Source: Euglena gracilis (taxonomy: Eukaryota; Euglenida; Euglenophyceae; Euglenales). Taken from it: a stretch of 64,000 bases of DNA. The notes beneath the pieces are model-generated. The model saw only the letters and a list, made by a program, of their open reading frames with translations, did not search any database and was not told the origin of the DNA. Where the stretch lies: positions 43,424,437 through 43,488,436 of the forward strand of contig CP154956.1 of assembly GCA_039621445.1 (NCBI GenBank), given 5' to 3'. The position numbers and the translations under genes were made by a program. Below are positions 57,051-64,000 of this stretch, piece after piece (position 1 is the stretch's first letter; every line of letters begins with the position of its first letter).

Positions 57051-57362
57051 CAGGCTTGTGCTTAGTAGTGGTGCCCTACCCCACGGGGGGGGGGGGGTGG
57101 GTGCCTAGGGGCAAGGCACCCCATAGCACCCGATCCGAACCCCCCCCCGGGGGGGGGGGGGAGGGTTTGGGGGGGGGGCTGCCCCTAGAAAGAACCCCCC
57201 TCCGAGCCCGGCGCCAAAGCCGCCGGAGGCCCGGAAAAGGCCATTGTCAATGAAAATTTTTTTCTGGGTCCAGGCCCGGGGACCCCTATCCCCACGTGGG
57301 GGGGTGTGCATGCTAGGGGAAGGCACCCTATAGCAACCCACCCCCCTCCCCCCCCCCCCCCG
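57051..57362. mobile_element. GCTTGTGCTTA-end element, copy 3, with 26-bp direct repeats
   Basis: The left end and interior match copies 1 and 2. The right end stops at CCCCGG without the final TAAGCACAAGC. It is flanked by exact 26-bp direct repeats (57025-57050 and 57363-57388; core GAAGCGACAGGGGAC). Confidence 0.8.
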
Positions 57363-57388
57363 GTTTTTATTTTGAAGCGACAGGGGAC

Positions 57389-58050
57389 AAAATTTTTGAT
57401 TTCCGGCAAAAAATCCTTCTGAAAAATTCCCATTGGGACGTTTTGAATTCTCATGGGATTCCTAGGGGGAAACCCCGGTTCGCAAGGCTTTTCATTCGGG
57501 GTTTACAGCAGGCGTGCAGAATTTTTCTGCAATTTGCCCAATGTTTATCCCAACAGAATCTGGGACATTCTGGAAAGTTGGCAAATCCGGTTTGAATATT
57601 TTTCCTCCAAAAGATAAAACAGGTAGCATCCAATCTTGCATTTAAGGTTTTTCGTGTTCTTTTGCGCATTTGCATAAAGGAACACAGGTTTTATTTTGGA
57701 AGGGTTGGTTTCAGTTTTTGAACTGCTGGTTGCGCGCCGGCCCTCGGTGTGGATGTTCACGATTTTGTGTGACTGAAACCCAGGGAAAAGGCCAAAAGTT
57801 GGTGTTTTGGCCCTCCGAAAAATGGTGCCAAGTTGTGAACCCCCTCAAAGTTGACCTCTCGGGAATGAGAGAATGGCACAATAAAGCACAAAACCTCCCA
57901 GTCCATGCTGCATTTCCTGTGGCAACTGACAGTTCCAGGTGGTGTTCTGAAGCGAACATGTGGAGGTTGTTGAAGTTGAAGTTCTATGATGATGAAGGTG
58001 GTGGTGGTGATGGTGGGGCTGGGGGTGGTGGTGGTGGGTGATGAATCATA
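57389..58050. other. Unique DNA ending in a (GGT)n-rich tract
   Basis: No supported gene. GGTGGTGGTGATGGTGG simple sequence at 57998-58040. Confidence 0.35.
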
Positions 58051-58320
58051 CCATTGTTTAACACCTCTCCCACCCCACCCCCGGGGGGAGTGACTGGCTT
58101 TTTCAGAGTGGCTGACTGGTTTTTTGGTCAAGAGCCCCCCCACCCCGGGTGGGGTAGGCCCGAAAATGAAAAAGTGACTGGCCTGGCGCCGGGGCAAATT
58201 TGCATTGCCTCCTGAAGAGTGGCCGATCCCGGGGGGGGGGGGTAAAGTGACTGACTGGTTTTTTTTTCGGAGTGGAATGTGACCCGCCCCCCTCCTCCCC
58301 GGGGGGTCGCTAAGCAATGG
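58051..58320. mobile_element. TA-flanked CCATTGCTTA element, copy 2
   Basis: CCATTGTTTAACACC and CGCTAAGCAATGG ends between TA dinucleotides. Shorter than 51137-51474 because the GCGCCGAAGGCGCC part is partly lost. Inserted next to a GAT microsatellite (58325-58365). Confidence 0.75.
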
Positions 58321-58325
58321 TATGG

Positions 58326-58356
<31 letters not shown>

Positions 58357-59079
58357 GATGATGAATAAAGTAAAGTTTGGCAAGCCAAAAAAACATAAAT
58401 AAAAATGACCCCAAAAACCCACCAATATCCGATAATTTTAATCATTATGCAAAAAATACAGCTTTCATGCGCTTCCCTGCAATACTGCTGCTCCCAAGAA
58501 TTAAAGGGAAAAACTCTGCCACAGATTTGGATACATCTGAGCAGAAAACAAATAAAAACACCCACCAAAATGCAGGCTCCCAATTGGTAGTTTTCAAATT
58601 TTCAATTTTTTTTGGAGCAACTGCTCTTCTACCAGACAGCCCAAAGTTGCACTTTCCTTTTTTTGGATAATTGTTCATTGTGATTTGCGCAAAATCAAAT
58701 ATAAGTGCAGCAACAAGACAACAACCCTGCTATCATAAAAGTTTGCACCTGGCCTTCGGTGTGTGTTATTATTTTATTATCTTCCGAAAGTGTGGAAGAT
58801 GTTGTTTTGCTCCTGTTGCTATGTTTTTTGGGGTCGGGGGAAAATGTGAGTGGATTGATCAAAACAATCATTATTTGCATTGAATAACGTTGCATATGAA
58901 ATTTTCTACTGGAGAGAAAAGATGTCAAGTGCTTTCTGCTTTCTGCAGAAACGTGTGCACCCTGGAGGTCACCAAAATCATATGCCACGTGCATTTTTTA
59001 AAGGATTCTTCATTGCGTGGTTGGAGGTGCCTTGTTTCAATCCAGAATTCTGCCTGCGCCTGCAACGCTCTCCCTCTTC
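58321..59079. other. (GAT)n microsatellite followed by unique A/T-rich DNA
   Basis: (GAT)n at 58325-58365. The rest has no homopolymer elements and no supported exon. Confidence 0.4.
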
Positions 59080-59372
59080 GCAGTTCGAGTCAAGCCCACG
59101 GGCATTCCCACAGTCCTCGTTCACAACCCATATTCGTTTGGTGGCGGTGTGCTCGCTTTTTTTTTGCGTCCCCCCCCCGCCCCGCCAACAGCATTCGACG
59201 GCAGCAAGAAAGGTTGGCGCGGTGCCTGCGTGGCTGACAGCCCGGCTTTCGGCCTCTTGGCCTTCCCTGCAGATGTGAATTGTGTCGACGGGCTGCCCGC
59301 TGTGGCCGACTCGAGCTCTTCTTCCCCCGGTCTAGCCGGTTGTCCGCCGTACCAGTCCGCCCCTTGCAGGTG
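59080..59372 (+). CDS. GC-rich open block, candidate exon(s)
   Basis: One + frame is open for ~100 codons (KPTGIPTVLVHNPYSFGGG; KKGWRGACVADSPAFGLLAF) and ends at TGA 59371. Acceptor-like CTCTTCGCAG (59083) and GCCAACAG (59190) and a donor-like CCCCCG|GTCTAG (59333) suggest two small exons. The other two frames are also open, so the frame is not certain. No family recognised. Confidence 0.3.
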
Positions 59373-59928
59373 ACCCCCAATTCTCCCGTTCTGCCGGCCC
59401 ATTCGTGTCTCCAGGGGTGTTTCCCCCAGTTGGCCCAGCCAGAGCCTTTTGCTTGGCGTGCAATGAACCTCCCCCCGTTTGTCATTTTTTTTAAAAAGTT
59501 CAGGAGATTGGCTGGGGGTGAGGCGGGCCAAGGTGGGCCCAGGCTGAAATTGGAAGCGTGGCTGACCCCAGCCCGGGGGGGGGGGGGGGGGCTTTTCCGA
59601 CCAGGCTCCTTTTTAAGGAAGTGCACACGCCCGACTGGGTGCTATGGCCACCTCCACGCCCACAGACAAAAAGGGCCAGGCGAAAAACCGCGCCAGGCCA
59701 GAAGTTGGGATAACAGGCACCAAACAGACAGCCACAGTGAACACAGGGGGGCTGGCACCCCATGGCACAAGGCACCACCCCCCCAGGGTTGGTAAAAAAA
59801 AGCCTGATTCCTGCGCCAAAAGTGCCAGAGGCCCTGAAAACACTCATTTCGCGGCGATTTTGCCCACAACCTGGCAGGCACAACCACCCCTGAACGGGAA
59901 TCCCGTCAACCCTATGGACGGTAGGGGG
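59373..59928. other. Intergenic DNA with C/G-run remnants
   Basis: G13 run near 59577. 59640-59790 resembles 27010-27150 (ACAAAAAGGGCCAG, ACAGCCACAG), a further low-copy repeat. No gene. Confidence 0.35.
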
Positions 59929-60346
59929 CAGGGTTTTTTTTGTCTTGGACCCCCCCCCCCCCGGGGGGGGGTAGAGTGGGTGGGCCCCTTCGACCCCCTC
60001 CCCCCTGGGGGGGGGGGGGGTAGGGGCTGGTGGGTATATCTTTTTCTGCGCCGAAGTGCCAAAGTTTTGAAAAAGTGCTATTTTTAGCATTTTTAGCCAT
60101 TTTCGGGCAAAAGTGGATGGGTCCCCTGGGACCCCCCCTCCCCCCGGGGGGGGGGGGGGGGGGCCCTTCGACCCCCTCCCCCCTGGGGGGGGTAGGGGCT
60201 GGTGGGTATATCTTTTTCGGCGCCGAAGTGCCAAAGTTTTGAAAAGTGCTATTTTTAGCATTTTTGGCCATTTTCGGGCAAAAGTGGATGGGTCCCCTGG
60301 GACCCCCTCCCCCCCTCCACCCCCAGCCTTAAAAAAAAAACCCCTG
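59929..60346. mobile_element. hAT-like MITE with perfect 8-bp target duplication and internal tandem duplication
   Basis: The ends CAGGGTTTTTTTTGTCTTGG and CTTAAAAAAAAAACCCCTG. The flanks GTAGGGGG on both sides (59921-59928, 60347-60354) are identical. The interior unit with GGGGCTGGTGGGTATATCTT and TTTTCGGGCAAAAGTGGATG is present twice (~180-bp period). Confidence 0.9.
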
Positions 60347-61858
60347 GTAGGGGGGTTCAAACCCCTCCCCACCTTTCGTGATAATTATTTCCTATTTTCG
60401 TTATTTCATATTTGAAAAGCAATAGGATTGAAAGGCACTTGAAAGGCATTTAAAGCAGCTTCTTTTTAATTCTGATACCAATTCTACTCAAAGGAAAATT
60501 ATCCAACATTGCCACCAGCTGATCCCATTTTTCAACCGCGACAGCATTTCTGCATCTCTGGGGAGAACAGTGTGGTGCTTGGCAGTGTGCGAAAGTCCAG
60601 ATTGTCTTCGGGTGTCCCCCGTCCACAGTGAGCCTGTGCCTGACCTCCACCTGCCTGGAAGGCGGAGGGGCCAGCGTGTGGGGAGCCCCGAGACCGCCCC
60701 GCCAGCCCCTCTGGGCAGGGATTTGCTTAAGCCACACTGGCCCCCCTCCTACACCCCGGTTGGGGGGGGGGTCCGCCAGCCAGCACCTTTTTTCCCGCAC
60801 AGTTCCCAGCTTGTGGACCCAAGGGGGGCGTCCGCTGAACTTAAGTTAGGGCCAGCCCAGTTAAACAGGTCTGGACCGAAATTTTTTTGTAAAGGGCGGC
60901 GACCAAAATGGCCAAAAAAAAATGACATTTTGAGGGTTTTTTGGGGGGATTTTCGCCTCAGGGTTTTGGCTGAAGCTGGATTTGGATTTTTTTGCTTGTT
61001 TTCGAAAACCAGCCTGGTCCCCCCCCAGGCAGGGTGTTGTTGGTTTTGGTCAAGGAGGGGGTGTCAGACCACCTCCCCTTCCGACCGACCGAGGGGGGTC
61101 AGGACCCCCGGGGACCAAAAATTTTTTTTGTTCACAAACATGAAATTTTCGGTGTATCTTTTGGCCGATTTTTCAAGACAGGCGTTTGAAAATGCGATTT
61201 TGGCGCTTTCAAGGCCCAATATATAATTTTTGGCGCTTCGCGCCCAAAATTTTTTTTTGCAGGGGGGAGAAGGTCCAATCTGCCCCCTCCCCCACTCATT
61301 TAATACCCTGCCCCCAGGGGTGCGGATCAGCCAGCACCTTTTTCCAGCTGGCCTGTGAACCCTCCCCCTGGGGTCGTTAAGAAAACCCCCGCCTGCGGGT
61401 TCCTATTCGCTGCCCCCTTCCGGTGGCTCCAGTCCCCACAGCCAAGGCTGTCCTATTGCTTACAGGGCTGCCCAACAAGCCCTCCTCACAGAGTCATCAA
61501 AAGTGCGGCACAGAAAAACATGCAAGTGCCCCCAAAAAATGAGTTTTGTTATTTTTGGGAACATGTTAATTCAAAAAAATGCAATTTATTGACCAAAAAT
61601 TCCAAAATGGCGGGAAAGCTTGGTCCCATGGCAAAAATTTGTCAACAATGTGAAATTTCCCAAATCACAAATATGTCCATTATTTCCCAATAATTCCCTC
61701 TCAAAAAATTGCTGAGAACAACAGAAAAAAATTGGGGGAACGGGTTTATTTTTCCGCTCCCCAGAAAGTGTTAACTAGACATTCATTTTAATGCAATTCA
61801 CAAAATTTTTGTGAACCACAAATTTGGTGCACCACAAATGGTTTTCAGGGTACCACAA
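60347..61858. other. Mixed unique and MITE-derived DNA
   Basis: 60716-61392 begins CAGGGATTTGCTTAAGCC and ends TTAAGAAAACCCCCGCCTG like the TTAAG-end MITE family, with CCAGCCAGCACC inside, but without a clear target duplication. A GGCGCTTCGCGCC piece at 61230. No supported exon. Confidence 0.45.
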
Positions 61859-62176
61859 CAGGGGTTTTTTTAGTCGTGGACCCCCGGGGGGGGGAGGGGG
61901 GAGCAGGGTGGGTGGGTCCGCGCGAGCCCCCCCCCCCCCGGGGGGGGTCCCCCCGGAGGGGGGTGGGATATACTTTTCGGCGCCGCAGGCGCCAAAAAAA
62001 ATCTATTTTTAGCATTTTTCGCGATTTTCGGCCATTTTTTTTTGTGGGTCTACCAGGAACCCCACCCCCACCCCCCCCCCCCCCGTCCCCCCCCCCTGGG
62101 GGGCCCCCCCAGGGGGTGGGTGGGTGGGGGGGACCCCCCATCCCCCCCCGGTCTCTAGGGTCTTAAAAAACCCCTG
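61859..62176. mobile_element. hAT-like MITE with perfect 8-bp target duplication
   Basis: CAGGGGTTTTTTTAGTCGTG and TCTTAAAAAACCCCTG ends. TACCACAA flanks both sides (61851-61858, 62177-62184). The interior holds GGCGCCGCAGGCGCC and C/G-run pairs. Same family as 52242, 59929 and 40673. Confidence 0.92.
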
Positions 62177-62184
62177 TACCACAA

Positions 62185-64000
62185 ATGCCCCCTTCTTTGG
62201 TGTCCTCACTGGGTTCACGTTGTGCCCCCTCCCCCCCGCGTGGGGTGTTTCAGCATTGGCCAGCAATGGGATGACGGGGACCGCTGCCCTGTACTGACAA
62301 GCCCCACATGCCCAACCCCTGCATCACCCCCTTCCTTGGGCCGCCCTCATCACCTTGGCCAGGGATGTCTCACCCCCCCCCCCCCGAAGTTGTGGGGAGG
62401 GGCAATCTGCACTGTTTATGTTCCCCCGATCGTTTTTTTTTGCGTGGATTTTTTTGCTGTTGATCTTCAGCATTCTGCTGCTTCATTCTGCTGGGGAATG
62501 AACATGGTGTGAAAATCTTTTTCATTTTCCTCCATTTTTTTTTGGTCCAAAGCTTTCAGCATTTTATCAAAAAAAACCTTTAGCCACCAAATTATATATT
62601 CTTTTGGATTTACCCTTCCCAGAAAACATAAATCCCAAAAAAATCACGTTGAATTTTTTTGATGTGTGTAGTGATTTTTACCCCCCATTACAAGCCCCAC
62701 CCAGGCAACCCATAGGATGAAAGAAGGTTGGGATACCTTTCTGTGTAAAACCAGGTTTTGAGTAGTGCTGAGCTCTTAATGGGACATGCATCTGATGGAA
62801 GGCTGAAAAGACTAACATTGCAAAGTTCGCGCAATTTATAATTTACAAATTACACTGTTTCAATTTATGGTGACTTTCAGTGATTTTACGGTGATTTCTG
62901 AAACGCTGATGTTAACCAGGGTGTGACGTAGAGCTGAGCTCTTTGGGAGACCACCCCGGGCCGGTCCGGCTTGGCCCGACCGGCGGCCGGCGGCCCGGCC
63001 CAGCCCGGCTCGGCCGGCTGCCCAGCCCGGGCATGGGACGGGGGATTGAAAAACGCTCATTTTCAGCTCAAAAACACGTTTTCCGGGTCCCGGAGGCAAA
63101 AAAAATATCGTTTTGGGCAAATAAATTTTTTCGAATTTTGTCGCCTTTTTGACCCGAAAATGAGCCAAAGTCCATAGCATTCGGGCCCAAAACGGGGGGC
63201 CAGGGTAAAAAAAACACTCATTGAGGTCAAAAAACATGGTTTTGAGCAAAAAAAATTTTCGAAATTTTTCGCCTTTTTGACCCAAAAATGGCTAAGTGCA
63301 CCGGCCAGGCGGCGGGCCTGAGCCTCAGCCTAATTTTTTTCCGGCTCAAAAGCACTTTTTTTGATGTTCTAAAGTGAAAAAAAAGTGTTTTTGAGCGAAA
63401 AAAAAATTAAAATTTTGGGTCCCGACCTGCCTCCCGACCCCCCCCCCCTCGCACAGCCGCCCTCGGACCCCGAATACCCAAAACTGGGCCAGAATCGCAC
63501 AACCAGGCCCTGGGAACCTCAAAAAACGGTCACCCCCCCTAAACCTCATGATTGACCCCCTGGTTTGGGTCCCAACTCCTCGTCTAGGCCGAGATACGGC
63601 CAATTTACGGTTTCGGGCCCTGAACAGGCCTGAAATGGCCAAAACTGGCAAACCTGGCCCAAAACCCCAAAACGGCCGTATCTCGGGCTGGGCGAGGAGT
63701 TGGCCCAAACCGCGCATACCGATCGATAGGGCGTCTGAAAGTTGTTGAATAAGGTCCTCTTTACTTTTTCTCAACTCTGCAGCGTTTTCGAGATATTTTG
63801 AAATTTCGATTTTTTGACCCCAAAATGACCTTGCAATTTCCCCAGAAAAAGAAAACGGTCCACAACTTTTTTGCTCGGGCATATCTCCGGACTGGCGTGG
63901 AGTTGGGGGTAACCCGAGGGCTCTGGAGAAACTAGGGATCGTCCCCTAACCTATAGGCTATTCACTTTGGGTCCAGCCACCCCCCCTTCTCCCCCCTTCA
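62185..64000. other. Unique DNA then dispersed-repeat units to the window edge
   Basis: 62190-62940 is mostly unique. 62950-63050 is a GGCCGGCGGCCGGCGG GC-rich fold-back. 63040-63360 holds units of the ~160-bp repeat (AAAAACGCTCATTTTCAGCT). 63560-63930 holds units of the 18.4-kb repeat (GGCCGTATCTCGGGCTGGGC). No gene recognised. Confidence 0.5.

Noticed and set aside
59500-60372. 290-codon minus-strand frame
   Set aside because: It is largely the interior of the MITE at 59929-60346 read through C/G runs, with repeated peptides from its internal duplication.
60450-60800. 116-codon minus-strand frame with W-T-F-A-H-C-Q-A-P-H-C
   Set aside because: It looked coding at 60540-60650, but half of it lies in the TTAAG-type MITE sequence and no splice sites or homologue in the window support it.

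Overview
The window reads as nuclear DNA of a unicellular eukaryote, probably a plastid-bearing (algal) protist. I see no bacterial-style gene packing or ribosome binding sites. The + strand carries small exons joined by GT-AG introns of about 0.2-2.5 kb, and most of the remainder is transposon-like DNA, hairpins, poly-C/poly-G tracts and microsatellites. The algal suggestion rests mainly on an OPR/HPR-like (octotricopeptide/heptatricopeptide, RAP-associated) helical-repeat protein, a class expanded in green algae, dinoflagellates and chromerids. The lineage cannot be settled from the sequence alone. || Layout. 0.7-3.8 kb and 9.8-11.05 kb: four copies (one only a 17-codon remnant) of a small, unrecognised gene family. 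It has an Arg/Pro-rich N-terminus, a helical middle domain with a conserved W-x2-W-x2-D core, and a C-terminal Cys/His cluster that is PHD-finger-like in one copy. Each copy sits inside its own kind of hairpin or tandem repeat. 3.9-9.6 kb: two direct copies and one partial inverted copy of a composite repeat holding a near-perfect ~170-bp hairpin and arrays of a 13-bp palindrome. 11-25 kb: dispersed and tandem repeats with several small candidate exons that are tentatively upstream parts of the next gene. || 24.7-41.2 kb: the best supported gene, on the + strand, with at least 16 exons. Reading phase is compatible across fourteen successive introns. Many exons carry the repeat core (Q-x-I-A-x-T-[IL]-W-A-x-x-x-L-G), spaced about 38-39 residues. 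It ends in a Gly/Ser/Leu tail, a stop and an AATAAA. 42.9-47.4 kb: a putative multi-exon gene with Gly-Trp repeats. 48.1-56.2 kb: a second, less complete set of OPR-like exons. 59.0-59.4 kb: GC-rich open region of uncertain coding status. || Introns and intergenic DNA hold many short non-autonomous transposons. The clearest group has CAGGG-starting terminal inverted repeats and 8-bp target duplications, as expected of hAT-type elements (eight copies described). Other groups are a TA-flanked element (two copies), an element with GCTTGTGCTTA ends (three copies) and a ~920-bp element with ~54-bp terminal repeats. || The only functional link I can propose is that each small zinc-finger protein recognises the repeats flanking it. 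The OPR-like gene, if like its relatives, would encode an organelle RNA-binding factor. Exon edges were read by eye from splice consensus, phase and repeat homology, and no search was run.
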